Source: DASXHY01 sp036272195 (lineage in GTDB: Bacteria; Verrucomicrobiota; Verrucomicrobiia; Limisphaerales; DASXHY01). Taken from it: a stretch of 64,000 bases of DNA. Below, in pieces: positions 37,360 through 46,409 of the stretch (position 1 is its first letter; each line of letters begins with the position of its first letter). The translations under genes and the position numbers were made by a program. Under the pieces are notes generated by a model. That model saw only the letters and a list, made by a program, of their open reading frames with translations, was not told where the DNA came from and did not search any database. The stretch is taken from NCBI GenBank assembly GCA_036272195.1, contig DATAZE010000026.1, positions 20,679 to 84,678 on the forward strand, read 5' to 3'.

Positions 37360-39657
37360 TTAATCAAACGGGTCTTTCATGTCCACATTGTTGGTTCGCT
37401 CAAGCTCCTTCAATTCGGCATCCGCCTGTTTCAAGCGCAACGCCTCTTCCGCACGAATTTCCGCCTCGGCGCGCCGCACGCCCGGCAGTCTCCGCTGCTC
37501 CGCGGTAGCGAGGACGGAGGCAGCTTCCGGCGTGGGCAGCACGGTCGGGCGCAACAAAACGATCAGTTCGACACGCTCTTCCGTGTTGGCAGTGCTGCGA
37601 AATAAATTTCCGAGCAAGGGAATATCCTTGAGATACGGCACGCCGGATTTCGTCTTGCTTTGCGTGGTGCTGATCATGCCGCCGAGAATAATGGTATCGC
37701 GGTCCTTCACCGCGACCGTCGCCGAGGCCTGCCGCTGGTTGATGGTCGGAACGTCGGTGCCATTGATATTCACGGCGGTGCTGGACGGTCCGGGTTCGCT
37801 GGCTTCCTGGTAAATATCCATGACAACCAGGCCGTCGGGATTGATCAGCGGTTTGACCTTGAGGGTGATACCGATTTGTTGCTGTTGATAGCTGTTGTAA
37901 ACGCCCGTGCCGCCGAAAGCGCCGGCGGTCGTGCTGTCCACATAGGGAATGGTTTCACCCACGAACAGGTCGGCTTCCACGCCGTGCGAGGTTTGAATGC
38001 GCGGACGCGAAAGCACATTTACGCGACCCTCGCTCTCCGCCGCCTGCAAGGAAACCTGGAATTTATTTCCAAAATTACCGAAATAACTAAACATGTTACC
38101 CGGCAAAGAGCTGGTGACATTGCCCGGAAAACTATTGGAGCCTCCGCTCGAGCCTGGCGGGAAGAAAAAGCTCTGGCCGTTATTATAACCTCCGACGACA
38201 GTGTTATTATTTCCCATCGGGTATTGCGCGGCAGAAACGCCGATCGTGCGCGAGTTGTCCAGCGTCACTTCCATGATAATGGCTTCAATCAAAACCTGCG
38301 CCAGCACCACGTCCAGTTGCTTGACCACTTTTTTAATCATGGCCATGTCGTCCTTGCTGGCAAAAACGAGCAACGCATTCATGCGCTCGTCCGCAATGAT
38401 TTTGGTCTGGCCGAGAATCTGGAATTCACCCTTGCCGGAATCCCCCGCCCGCGCGATCAGGCTTTTGACGCGGTCCGTGAAACTTGGGCTGGCCGATCCA
38501 CCCGATGCCCCCAGTCCCCCGCCGCCGCCGCCGAGACCGCCAACAGAGCCTTGCTGCCCCACCTGTCCATTATTGTAACCGCCGCCGACCGAGCTGCTGC
38601 CGAAGCCGCGCGCGTTGCCGCTGCCCGTTGTTCGGCTGGTTCCGAGACTGCCGGTTTTGCCGGAAGAACTGCCGCCGAACGTCCCGCCGCCGCCGCCGCT
38701 GCCACTCAAGCTGTTTAATGCATTGGCAATGTCCGCGGCGAGCGCATATTTGATGGGAATCACTTCCGATTCGATCTCCGTGGGAACCGCTGTGTCGAGG
38801 CGATTGATTATGTCCAACATTACCCGGACATTTTCCGCTGTGTCGCGCAACACCACCATCCCGCTGCCTTCAATCGGCAGCACCGCCGCCGGGGTCTTGG
38901 TGAACTGCTGCAAAATCGGCACCATCTCGCTCGGCTTGGTATATTTCAGCTGAACGATGTGGGTATCGAACGGCCCAAATTCGGGCAACGTCGACGCATT
39001 CATGTCATTGACCTTCGCGCCCACCCCGCTCGCGTCCGCCAAGGGCACCACTTTGACGAATTTTTCGCCGATGGGCACCATGGCGATGTTATTCAACGCC
39101 AGCACGGCGTCCAACGCCTCCACCAATTCAGTTTTCGTCAATGCGTTTTGCTGGACCAGAGTGACGGTGGTCTGTGCATTGATATTCGGTGATCGCAACA
39201 GGGTCCGGTGGACGAAATCCGCGTAGGTCTGCAATACCAGGTCGATCGGCGCCGCATGGAAATTGACCGAAAGCTCCGGCAACAGCGGCTCCGGCTGTGT
39301 GTTCGTCACCACGACAGGCGAGGCAGCGGAGGCAACCGGCGGCGCGGTCGTTGCGGGAACGGTTGGCTGCGGTGGACGGGCAAACGGCGAAGGAGCCGCA
39401 TTTGTCTCCACCATCGGAGGGGGCACAATTGCCGGCTGCGCCTGAGCCACCTTCGTGGCGGGCACGGCAGGCGCGACGGTTTCCGGACTGGTTTGTTTCG
39501 CAGGTGCGGCTGCCACGGTGGGAGGAGCAACGGTTTGCGGTTGAGCAAGAGTCACACCTTCCTGGGACATCTCAACCGGCGCAAAATTCGCTGCTGGCTT
39601 TGGCTGCGAACACGAAACCAGACCAAGCAACAGCAAAAGAGAGGCTATCTTTTTCAT
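37360..39657 (-). CDS. gspD: type II secretion secretin (GspD family)
   Basis: This 765-residue outer-membrane secretin starts with a lipoprotein signal (LLGLVSC). A long Pro/Ala/Thr linker follows, then N-domains (IDLVLQTYADFVHRTLLRSPNI, VQLKYTKPSEMVPIL, VIPIKYALAADIANALN). A glycine/serine-rich insertion of about 80 residues comes next. The C-terminal secretin domain has VNVLSRPRIQTSHGVEADLFVGE and SGVPYLKDIPLLGNLF. It forms the export channel. It overlaps gspM by 4 bases. Confidence 0.94.
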   Translation of the reverse strand: MKKIASLLLLLGLVSCSQPKPAANFAPVEMSQEGVTLAQPQTVAPPTVAAAPAKQTSPETVAPAVPATKVAQAQPAIVPPPMVETNAAPSPFARPPQPTVPATTAPPVASAASPVVVTNTQPEPLLPELSVNFHAAPIDLVLQTYADFVHRTLLRSPNINAQTTVTLVQQNALTKTELVEALDAVLALNNIAMVPIGEKFVKVVPLADASGVGAKVNDMNASTLPEFGPFDTHIVQLKYTKPSEMVPILQQFTKTPAAVLPIEGSGMVVLRDTAENVRVMLDIINRLDTAVPTEIESEVIPIKYALAADIANALNSLSGSGGGGGTFGGSSSGKTGSLGTSRTTGSGNARGFGSSSVGGGYNNGQVGQQGSVGGLGGGGGGLGASGGSASPSFTDRVKSLIARAGDSGKGEFQILGQTKIIADERMNALLVFASKDDMAMIKKVVKQLDVVLAQVLIEAIIMEVTLDNSRTIGVSAAQYPMGNNNTVVGGYNNGQSFFFPPGSSGGSNSFPGNVTSSLPGNMFSYFGNFGNKFQVSLQAAESEGRVNVLSRPRIQTSHGVEADLFVGETIPYVDSTTAGAFGGTGVYNSYQQQQIGITLKVKPLINPDGLVVMDIYQEASEPGPSSTAVNINGTDVPTINQRQASATVAVKDRDTIILGGMISTTQSKTKSGVPYLKDIPLLGNLFRSTANTEERVELIVLLRPTVLPTPEAASVLATAEQRRLPGVRRAEAEIRAEEALRLKQADAELKELERTNNVDMKDPFD

Positions 39658-40352
39658 TTTTTAAGCGGCGTTAAAATTTTCGGCGCCGGGGGCGGAAGAG
39701 TCATCGCCCGGTTCGTAATGGCGGCCGGTTTTGAGACTGGAGGGGGCGTAGGCGGTTTCGCAGCGGGGGTCGCGGCAGCAGCGGCAGGAGCTGCGGACCG
39801 CGGAGCCGGCGCCTTTCTTTGATAACTGGCAATCAGCGTGACGCGCGAAGTCAATTGTTGATGGGACTGGTCTGGTTGGACCGACAGCACCTTGACGCGA
39901 ATCAGCGAAGTTCCCGCCCCGAGACTATAAAGGAAATCCACCAGCGCCTTCTCCTGCGATTGCAAGGTGATGGTTTCGTTCTGCTCCACGAAAAACGGGT
40001 TGTTCGTGGAGCCGGATTGCCGCTGGCTGCCCATGTTTATGATAATAACACCGCTCTGGGCCGCTTGTTTCTGGATCAGGCGCACAAATTGCACTGCCTG
40101 GTCGTCCTGCGGCACTACGTCGCCTTGTCTCTGAAACTTGTCGATCTCCCGTTTCAAGGCGGGAATCTTGTCGGCACCTCGCTGAAACGTGGCCTGATTG
40201 TCGGCGGCCTTATTCATCCGGCTCTTGGTTGCCCCCCAATCCGAAAAATGCGGCCAGACCCAGACCAGATTTGCGACCAGAAAAAACAGCACTCCCACGC
40301 CGACCACAAACCGGCGCTCCGTCGGGTTCAGCCGTGCAAAGAACTCCTTCAT
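39654..40352 (-). CDS. GspM/PilO-like inner-membrane assembly protein
   Basis: This 232-residue protein has a short cytoplasmic N-terminus, one membrane helix (about 15-33), a coiled coil, a ferredoxin-like region (SQEKALVDFLYSLGAGTSLIRVKVLSVQPD) and a Pro/Ala-rich tail. Architecture and position between GspL-like and GspD match GspM/PilO. It is coupled by ATGA overlaps at both ends. Confidence 0.75.
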   Translation of the reverse strand: MKEFFARLNPTERRFVVGVGVLFFLVANLVWVWPHFSDWGATKSRMNKAADNQATFQRGADKIPALKREIDKFQRQGDVVPQDDQAVQFVRLIQKQAAQSGVIIINMGSQRQSGSTNNPFFVEQNETITLQSQEKALVDFLYSLGAGTSLIRVKVLSVQPDQSHQQLTSRVTLIASYQRKAPAPRSAAPAAAAATPAAKPPTPPPVSKPAAITNRAMTLPPPAPKILTPLKK

Positions 40353-41764
40353 CGCTTTTCCCCTCCTTTGAGTTCCAGCTCGAAGCTCCAGCTCACAGTC
40401 CCTCCGCCGGCGTTCAAGCTGATGTTCGGCGTGCCGCTCGTGCTTTCATCGAATAAAGGCTTCCCGCTATTTTTCCATTTGCGCAGGCTGTCGGAAAAAT
40501 CCGTCACGGCGGTCACCTGATCCGCCGGCGCCGTGCCGCGGAGGTTCAACGTCTTGCCATCAATGAAATTCATGGTGTCCAGCGTGAGACCGGTGGGCAT
40601 CGTTTCGGCCACCGCTTTCCAACAATCCAACGCGGCGAATTTCAGGTCCTCGCGCTCCTTCAACACCGCCAGCATCCCGGTCAATTGAATCGAGTTGGTG
40701 TAACTCTGGCTGAGTCCCGACGCCTGGGCTTCGACCCGTCCGGTCAAATGGCTGAAAACAATGAGCGCCACAAAGTAAATCGCCAGGCAGATGGCATAAA
40801 CCGCCAGCGCCGCGAGCAAGCCACGGCCCCACAACCGGTCAACGAATTGTTGCTGATAGCGCGTCGCAAATTCCGGCGGCAACAGGTTGTTGCCCGCGTC
40901 CGATTGCGCCGCGCGCCTGGCCGTCATCGCCGCCAGTTCTTGTGGCGGCACGGCCGGAGTGACCTCCACCGGTTGGTCCAGGGCTTCACGGAGGACGGTG
41001 TGCCATTCGCTGGAATCTTCCCCCACCAGGTGCCACTGCGGCGGCGCAGTCAGCCAGCCTTCCAATTCTCCGGACCAGGTCAATTGCACGAGCTGGTCCT
41101 TGAGGCTCGCAACCCGATTCGGGCCGGCGTCCAGCGTCAGTAAATCCACGTTTTGCAGCGTGCCACCGTACCACCACGCCACCAACGCGCGGTTGTAGAG
41201 GCCGTGGCCTTCGGGGTAAACCCACGCGCCATCGCCCGTGACGCGCATCGCCTGCAACTGGTCCAGCGTCGGCAATTCCAACCGGTCGGCAAGGTAACCC
41301 TGCCCTTCCAGCTTGCCGAGAAATTCCTCCACGACGTCCCGCGCCACGACGATGAGAATGATCGTTTGCAGCTTCCCTTCCGGCGGCTTCTCTTCCGATG
41401 ACTGCACCTCGGGCGCAATCTCCGCGTGCGGCAACACGTGCATCGTCCATAGCGCCTGAGTCACGGGAATCGGCGAAAGCTTTTCCAACTGCAATTCGAC
41501 CATCGAGCGCGTTTCCTCGGGGCTGCTCATCGGGAATTGCGCGACGCGCAGGAAAACATTTTCCGGCGGCAGCCAGGCCACGTTCAACTTGGTCTTGAAT
41601 AACGAGCTCCAACTTTTAGCCGCAAGGTTGGGAGGCAACTGCTCGCCGTTATGGGCGGTTTGCTCGCGGCTTAAATTGAAGGATTCGTTACGGGCGTCGA
41701 ACTGCCACACACGACGAGTGTTGGCGCCGACGTCGAGAACGTTGCAGAATTGCCAGCGCGCCAT
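40349..41764 (-). CDS. GspL-like (PilM+PilN type) inner-membrane assembly protein
   Basis: This 471-residue protein has a cytoplasmic actin-like N-terminal half (VLDVGANTRRVWQFDA, MVELQLEKLSPIPVTQALW), a membrane helix near 315-340 (LLAALAVYAICLAIYFVALIVF), and a periplasmic PilN-like part (AALDCWKAVAETMPTGLTLDTMNF). In T2SS, GspL links the ATPase GspE to the membrane complex. The gene follows gspE after 156 bases that include a dispersed repeat. Confidence 0.8.
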   Translation of the reverse strand: MARWQFCNVLDVGANTRRVWQFDARNESFNLSREQTAHNGEQLPPNLAAKSWSSLFKTKLNVAWLPPENVFLRVAQFPMSSPEETRSMVELQLEKLSPIPVTQALWTMHVLPHAEIAPEVQSSEEKPPEGKLQTIILIVVARDVVEEFLGKLEGQGYLADRLELPTLDQLQAMRVTGDGAWVYPEGHGLYNRALVAWWYGGTLQNVDLLTLDAGPNRVASLKDQLVQLTWSGELEGWLTAPPQWHLVGEDSSEWHTVLREALDQPVEVTPAVPPQELAAMTARRAAQSDAGNNLLPPEFATRYQQQFVDRLWGRGLLAALAVYAICLAIYFVALIVFSHLTGRVEAQASGLSQSYTNSIQLTGMLAVLKEREDLKFAALDCWKAVAETMPTGLTLDTMNFIDGKTLNLRGTAPADQVTAVTDFSDSLRKWKNSGKPLFDESTSGTPNISLNAGGGTVSWSFELELKGGEKR

Positions 41765-41790
41765 TTTAATTGATAGTAAGAGCCGACCGG

Positions 41791-41833
41791 TCCTCCGAAG
41801 CAGTACTGCGGAGGACGGACGTGAGGAGGCTCT
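41791..41833. repeat. dispersed repeat half-copy and short hairpin in gspE-gspL gap
   Basis: The segment holds a short imperfect hairpin (TCCTCCG...CGGAGGA) followed by GACGTGAGGAGGCTC, the same core as the repeats at 5401 and 32138. The second arm is missing. Confidence 0.65.
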
Positions 41834-41920
41834 GAATTGGCCCCGTATTGAAAACGAATATGCCGTTGAACCGGCTCAACCGGTCGCCCGCCGCCCGCCA
41901 TTCGTTATTCGTCATTTTCT

Positions 41921-43672
41921 TCATTGGACGCGGATTAGCGGTTTCTGTTCTCCCGACAGCGAATCGAGGTGCTCCTCGATTTGTGTCACGCGCAGGACTT
42001 CTTCAATGGTCGTGATACCGTTCTTCACCTTGGTCCAGCCGTCCGTGCGCAACGTGCGCATACCCTGGTCCATCGCCTTCTGCGCAATCGTCGTCGATGA
42101 CGAGCGATTCAAAATCAGCGGCCGCAACGCCTCCGTCAGCACCAGCAATTCATAAATCGCCAGCCGCCCCTGGTAACCCAACTGCCGGCATTCCTCGCAG
42201 CCCGCCCCGCGCATGAATTTCGTCGTGGCAATTTCCTCCTCCGGAAATCCGATCTTAAGCAGGTAATCCCGCTGCACCTTTTGTTCCACCTTGCAATGCG
42301 GGCAAATCGTTCGCACGAGGCGTTGCGCCATGATGGCTTCCACCGACGACGCCACCAGGAACGGTTCAATACCCATGTCGATCAAACGCGTGAACGCGCT
42401 CGGCGCGTCATTCGTGTGGAGCGTCGAGAAAACCAAGTGACCCGTCAGCGACGCGCGAATGGCGATTTCCGCCGTCTCCAAATCGCGAATTTCACCGACC
42501 ATGATCACATTCGGGTCCTGCCGCAAAATATGGCGCAAACCCATCGCGAACGTCAGCCCGATTTCCGGCCGCACCGCGATCTGGTTGATGCCCTTCAATT
42601 CATATTCCACCGGTTCCTCAACCGTGATGATACGCTTTTGAATCGAGTTGATCGAACTCAACATCGCGTAGAGCGAGGTGGACTTGCCCGAACCCGTCGG
42701 CCCCGTCACCAGCAAAATGCCGTGCGGCTTGACGATGATTTCGCGGATCGCCTTCTCGTCCGGCGGCGAAAAACCCAGCTTGTCCAGGCTCATGAAAATT
42801 TTCCCGCGCGACAACAAGCGAAGTGATACACTCTCGCCATACACCGTCGGCACCGTGGAAACGCGGATATCGATTTCCTCGCCCTTGATGCGCACGTTGA
42901 TGCGCCCGTCCTGCGGCAGGCGTTTTTCTGAAATGTTCATCCCGCTCATTACTTTGATACGCGAGATAATGGCCGCCTGGAACCGCTTCAACTGCGGCGG
43001 CATCGGCGTCTGATGCAAAATACCGTCAATGCGGTAGCGAATGCGCAATTCATCCTCCTGCGGTTCCAGATGAATATCCGTCGCGCGATCCTTGTAAGCT
43101 TCCCAGATCACCTGGTTCACGAACTTGATGACGCTCGCCTCCTGATCGCCCTCCGTGATTTCCTTGTCGCCAATCAGCAACTCCAGCGGTTCATCCTCGT
43201 CGCCGCCCATTTCATCGAGCGTTTCCGCGCCGACACCGTAATATTTTTTGAGCGCCTTTTCGATTTCCGCCTTGGGCGCGAGCGCGAACAACACCGGCCC
43301 TCGCGCGTCGAAACGCACCGCGTTGAGCATCGCCGTATCAAATGGATTACTCACCGCAATCTGCACCGCGCCATCCAGCACATCCGTCGGCATGACCGAA
43401 TGTTGGAAGGCGACCTTCGTGGAAATTTTGTTGCGGGCCGGCGGCGGGACTTCAACCTTGGCCATATCGAGAAACGGCCAGTTCAAAGCCTGCGCCAGTT
43501 TCTGAAGAAACACGTCCTCGGCAATGCCGCGTTCACGGCAAATGAAACCGAGCAACGTTTCCTGGGAACCGTTTTCCGCGGCCACACGCCAGGCCTTGCC
43601 CAACTCGCCGAATTGCTCGGGAGAAACGAGGCCCATCCGGTTAAAAAAGTCTTTTAGCGATACAAATGCCAT
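41921..43672 (-). CDS. gspE: type II secretion / pilus assembly ATPase (GspE/PilB family)
   Basis: This 583-residue hexameric ATPase drives pseudopilus assembly. The N-terminal T2SSE_N domain spans about 1-145. The core has Walker A GPTGSGKST at 324-332, the Asp box ITVEEPVEYE, Walker B QDPNVIMVGEIRDLETAEIA, the His box LVFSTLHTNDA, and the zinc site CPHC...CEEC. It heads the gspE-gspL-gspM-gspD operon. GspE and PilB cannot be cleanly separated by sequence; the linked secretin favours T2SS. Confidence 0.93.
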   Translation of the reverse strand: MAFVSLKDFFNRMGLVSPEQFGELGKAWRVAAENGSQETLLGFICRERGIAEDVFLQKLAQALNWPFLDMAKVEVPPPARNKISTKVAFQHSVMPTDVLDGAVQIAVSNPFDTAMLNAVRFDARGPVLFALAPKAEIEKALKKYYGVGAETLDEMGGDEDEPLELLIGDKEITEGDQEASVIKFVNQVIWEAYKDRATDIHLEPQEDELRIRYRIDGILHQTPMPPQLKRFQAAIISRIKVMSGMNISEKRLPQDGRINVRIKGEEIDIRVSTVPTVYGESVSLRLLSRGKIFMSLDKLGFSPPDEKAIREIIVKPHGILLVTGPTGSGKSTSLYAMLSSINSIQKRIITVEEPVEYELKGINQIAVRPEIGLTFAMGLRHILRQDPNVIMVGEIRDLETAEIAIRASLTGHLVFSTLHTNDAPSAFTRLIDMGIEPFLVASSVEAIMAQRLVRTICPHCKVEQKVQRDYLLKIGFPEEEIATTKFMRGAGCEECRQLGYQGRLAIYELLVLTEALRPLILNRSSSTTIAQKAMDQGMRTLRTDGWTKVKNGITTIEEVLRVTQIEEHLDSLSGEQKPLIRVQ

Positions 43673-43775
43673 TCAGATACGATATCAAATCGTGAACCTA
43701 ATAACACACCAGATTAGGAAAAGTTGCGCCCGCTGGTCAAAATTATTCACCGGCCGGCTGTGTCCTCATTTGGGT

Positions 43776-43815
43776 AGGGACAGCGCGCTGCGCTGTCCGC
43801 GCCGCTCAGCGGCGC
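43776..43815. repeat. two adjacent GC-rich hairpins between gspE and intI
   Basis: GGACAGCG/CGCTGTCC (43778-43798) is followed at once by GCGCCGCTCAGCGGCGC (43799-43815), a near-perfect palindrome. It lies in the 293-base gap after intI and upstream of gspE and may end intI transcription. Confidence 0.65.
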
Positions 43816-43965
43816 AATCGGAAACGCGATTTTCATCCCCGGGCAACGATTGCCCCTCCGCTAATCGCCGCCATTGTGCCTACCCTGCGAAACGAGGTCG
43901 CCACTCGCGGCGAGCGGAAGCCGCAGGCCATAGGTTTGCTAAAAAACGCCACGCCACAAGCAAAT

Positions 43966-44985
43966 TCAGCCGTCCAGCGGACTGCGAATTCCCAGCCCCG
44001 GCTTCATCATCACATGCGTGTAAATCTGCGTCGTACTCACATCCTTGTGCCCCAACAAATCCTGCACCGAACGAATGTCATAGCCATTCTCCAATAAATG
44101 CGTCGCGAATGAATGCCTCAACGTATGGCAGGTTGCCCTTTTGGTAATACCGCTAAGTTCAAGACCCGCCTTCACCGCCCGCTGCAAGCCAGTCTCCTGC
44201 ACGTGATGCCGCCGCTCCCGCCCGGATCGCGGATCCCGCGACCGCGAGCGCGAGGGAAACACCCATTGCCAGCGCCATTCGCGGGCCGCGCGCGGATACT
44301 TTCTGGCCAAACCCTCCGGCAAATAAACCTCCCCGAAACCCTCCTGCACATCCTTCCCCCACAGCAGACGCACCCGTTCCAAATGCCGTTGCAACCCGTC
44401 TTTTAACGCTTCCGGCAGCATCGTCACCCGGTCCTTATCCCCCTTGCCACCGCGCACCACAATCTGGTTTCGGGCAAAATCGATATCCAAAACCCTCAAG
44501 CGCAACAATTCCATCAGACGCAGACCCGTCCCATAAAGCACCTGCGCCATCAGCCGCCAGGAACCCTCCAACGAAGCCAGCAAACGCAGCACCTCCTCGC
44601 GGCTTAAAACCACCGGCACACGCCGCGGTTTGTTCGCCCGCGGAAACTCGCCCAAATCCCCCAACTCCGTGCCCATCACCTGAGTATAGAGGAACAACAC
44701 CGCATTTAGCGCTTGATTTTGAGTGGCGGCGGACACATGGTTGACCATAGCCAAATGAGAGAGGAACTCTGCAACATCCGCCCGTCCGAGTTCACGAGGA
44801 TGCTTCCATGCCCCCGTCCGATCCCGATGGAATTTCAGGAATCGCCGAATCCACTGCACATAAGTCTCCTCAGTGCGCAAACTGTAATGTTTCACCCGCA
44901 AGACCTCACGAACCTGGTCGAGAAGTTTGGCCTTGGGATTGGCGATGACGAACGCAGCCTTTGCCGGGAACATTTTGGCCGTCAT
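43966..44985 (-). CDS. intI: integron integrase
   Basis: This 339-residue tyrosine recombinase is of the integron class. The N-terminal SAM-like domain includes LLDQVREVLRVKHYSLRTEETYVQWIRRFLKFH. Box I has GTGLRLMELLRLRVLDID with the catalytic Arg. The IntI-specific insertion REWRWQWVFPS...RRHH is present and separates it from XerC/D. Box II has CHTLRHSFATHLLENGYDIRSVQDLLGHKDVSTTQIYTHV with the His, Arg, His and nucleophilic Tyr. I use the ATG at 44985, since the upstream extension to 45102 covers the presumed attI. It is transcribed away from the cassette array, as in typical integrons. Confidence 0.96.
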   Translation of the reverse strand: MTAKMFPAKAAFVIANPKAKLLDQVREVLRVKHYSLRTEETYVQWIRRFLKFHRDRTGAWKHPRELGRADVAEFLSHLAMVNHVSAATQNQALNAVLFLYTQVMGTELGDLGEFPRANKPRRVPVVLSREEVLRLLASLEGSWRLMAQVLYGTGLRLMELLRLRVLDIDFARNQIVVRGGKGDKDRVTMLPEALKDGLQRHLERVRLLWGKDVQEGFGEVYLPEGLARKYPRAAREWRWQWVFPSRSRSRDPRSGRERRHHVQETGLQRAVKAGLELSGITKRATCHTLRHSFATHLLENGYDIRSVQDLLGHKDVSTTQIYTHVMMKPGLGIRSPLDG

Positions 44986-45073
44986 AATCCGAGAAAATGC
45001 AATAACCACCGCAGTCAGCGCAACCAAAACCTGGCCCTGTACGCCCGGTATTATGCGGCGCTTTGGCTGCCGA

Positions 45074-45090
45074 ATATCTGTTAGGTCACC
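45074..45090 (+). other. putative attI insertion site
   Basis: A GTTAGGT core (45080-45086) lies about 95 bases upstream of the intI ATG, at the left edge of the first cassette. Recombination would occur between G45080 and T45081. The position and core match attI logic; no accessory IntI-binding sites were resolved. Confidence 0.7.
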
Positions 45091-45093
45091 GCC

Positions 45094-45507
45094 ATGTCTC
45101 ACGATACTGAATTATATGCGGCACTCATCGGCATAGCAGTTGTCGGACTATTGTCGTTGGTGATCCGTATGCGCGGTGCGGTGAGATCGTCTTGGCCCAC
45201 TTGGCTGTTCGTTCCGATTGCAGTCTGGTTTGCGCTTCCTATTGGTGGTTACTCGAAGCCACCAGATCCGTTACAGCCTTTTTGCGCTGCAGTGATCGCG
45301 GTTGTGGTTGTTCGTTGGGCAATCGCAGTGTTTCGGCGCGAGCGTAGTCGCAGTTGGATTTTGTATCTTGGCGCTTTGATTGCTATTTTGGTTGTTACGA
45401 TGTTTTGGTGGCCTAACAAATCGCTGCAGCCAACGCCGGGTGGCGCTGGCAGTTCCGCTTACGCGGTTCACGTCACTGGTCCGGCGTGGCTGAGCTCTGG
45501 ACGTTAG
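45094..45507 (+). CDS. integron cassette 1: small membrane protein
   Basis: This 137-residue protein has three to four hydrophobic segments (AALIGIAVVGLLSLVI, WLFVPIAVWFALPIGG, AAVIAVVVVRWAIAVF, ILYLGALIAILVVTMFWW). It starts 13 bases inside the cassette. The reading frame has no stop before attC, so the last 33 residues (NKSLQPTPGGAGSSA and onward) are encoded by the recombination site itself. Function unknown. It is the first cassette, so it may be expressed from a promoter in the attI/intI region. Confidence 0.75.
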   Translation: MSHDTELYAALIGIAVVGLLSLVIRMRGAVRSSWPTWLFVPIAVWFALPIGGYSKPPDPLQPFCAAVIAVVVVRWAIAVFRRERSRSWILYLGALIAILVVTMFWWPNKSLQPTPGGAGSSAYAVHVTGPAWLSSGR

Positions 45508-45509
45508 GC
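45411..45509 (+). other. attC1 recombination site (99 bp)
   Basis: Left core GCCTAAC (45411-45417) and right core GTTAGGC (45503-45509) are complementary. Inside them, GCTGCAGCCAACGCCGG pairs with CCGGCGTGGCTGAGC, leaving one extra base on the left arm, as in known attC sites. Confidence 0.93.
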
Positions 45510-45518
45510 CTACGAGAG

Positions 45519-45869
45519 ATGCCCACGTCAATTTCATCATTGAGCGGCACAGGGATTTGGATGCAGTTCGGCATTTGCATCGCTCTTGGCGTCAGCTTTG
45601 CCATCGTTTTTAGCATTATTTCGCGGCGGCGAGGACAGCGGTTGATTGAGGATTGGGCGCGACTGCACGAGCTTACGATTGTGAGCATCCGGCAGCCGAC
45701 GATTGTTCCGCTCTGGAAAGCCGGGCGCGGCTGGGAGTATTTTCGAGCCACGCTGCGAGACAAGGTTGGGGATGTCCGCGAGTGTTGGATTCGTTGCCCC
45801 ACTTTAGGCTTGGTATTTTTTGGCAGAGGCACAGATTATGTTGAGGTGATTGATGACAAGAAATCGTAG
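45519..45869 (+). CDS. integron cassette 2: membrane-anchored hypothetical protein
   Basis: This 116-residue protein has an N-terminal membrane helix (about 10-28, WMQFGICIALGVSFAIVFSI), then a soluble domain (VRECWIRCPTLGLVFFGRGTDYVEVIDD). The open frame begins at 45486 inside attC1, but the ATG at 45519 lies just inside the cassette. Its TAG stop directly abuts the left core of attC2, a tight fit typical of cassettes. Function unknown. Confidence 0.8.
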   Translation: MPTSISSLSGTGIWMQFGICIALGVSFAIVFSIISRRRGQRLIEDWARLHELTIVSIRQPTIVPLWKAGRGWEYFRATLRDKVGDVRECWIRCPTLGLVFFGRGTDYVEVIDDKKS

Positions 45870-45969
45870 GCCTAACAAATCGCTGCAGGCAACGCGGGGT
45901 GGACGCCTCAGTTCCGCTTCGCGGTTCACGCTGGTTTGATCCCGCGTGCCTGAGCTCTGGACGTTAGGC
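45870..45969 (+). other. attC2 recombination site (100 bp)
   Basis: Cores GCCTAAC (45870-45876) and GTTAGGC (45963-45969). Compared with the other attC sites it carries C-to-G at 45889 on the left arm and the matching G-to-C at 45949 on the right arm, a compensatory pair change. An unpaired G at 45885 remains on the left arm. Confidence 0.93.
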
Positions 45970-45981
45970 AACTTCGCACGC

Positions 45982-46254
45982 ATGAAAATTCCATACGAAT
46001 TAAGGCTTGTAGCTCGGGGTTTCTCGGCGAAACGGATGGCTTATCTACTCGTCGGCGTTAGCGCCCTCTTGATTCCGTTTCACTGGCGTTCCGATTACCA
46101 GGGCGACTATTATCTCGCCCTTGTTGCGGCCGCTGCGATGGTCATAGTACTTGTTCTCGGCTTTTGCACGCCGCGAACTGATCGACAGCGGTTCTGGCCA
46201 TTCGTTCTTGGTTTTGCATTTCTGGTGATACACAGTTTGCTTCAGAAATTATGA
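45982..46254 (+). CDS. integron cassette 3: small three-helix membrane protein
   Basis: This 90-residue protein has three predicted membrane helices (YLLVGVSALLIPF, YYLALVAAAAMVIVLVLGF, FWPFVLGFAFLVIHSLL). The ATG at 45982 is 13 bases past the attC2 right core; the longer frame to 45946 reads attC sequence. The stop lies 5 bases before attC3. Function unknown. Confidence 0.8.
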   Translation: MKIPYELRLVARGFSAKRMAYLLVGVSALLIPFHWRSDYQGDYYLALVAAAAMVIVLVLGFCTPRTDRQRFWPFVLGFAFLVIHSLLQKL

Positions 46255-46258
46255 GGTC

Positions 46259-46366
46259 GCCTAACAAATCGCTGCAGCCAACGCGGAGCGGCGCTCTCGG
46301 TTTATCGAGGAGCCGCGGGTTGTTTTATATTGCAGCTCCCGCGTGGCTGAGCTCTAGTCGTTAGGC
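46259..46366 (+). other. attC3 recombination site (108 bp)
   Basis: Cores GCCTAAC (46259-46265) and GTTAGGC (46360-46366), with GCAGCCAACGCGG pairing to CCGCGTGGCTGAGC. The central part differs from attC1 and is nearly the same as in attC4. Confidence 0.92.
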
Positions 46367-46409
46367 CACTTGGCACGTTTGGATTTTGCGGAGATTCAGT
46401 ATAGTCTTG

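Noticed and set aside
44986..45102. Upstream extension of intI to 45102
   Set aside because: It would overlap the putative attI and the first cassette start; the ATG at 44985 gives the usual IntI length of about 339 residues.
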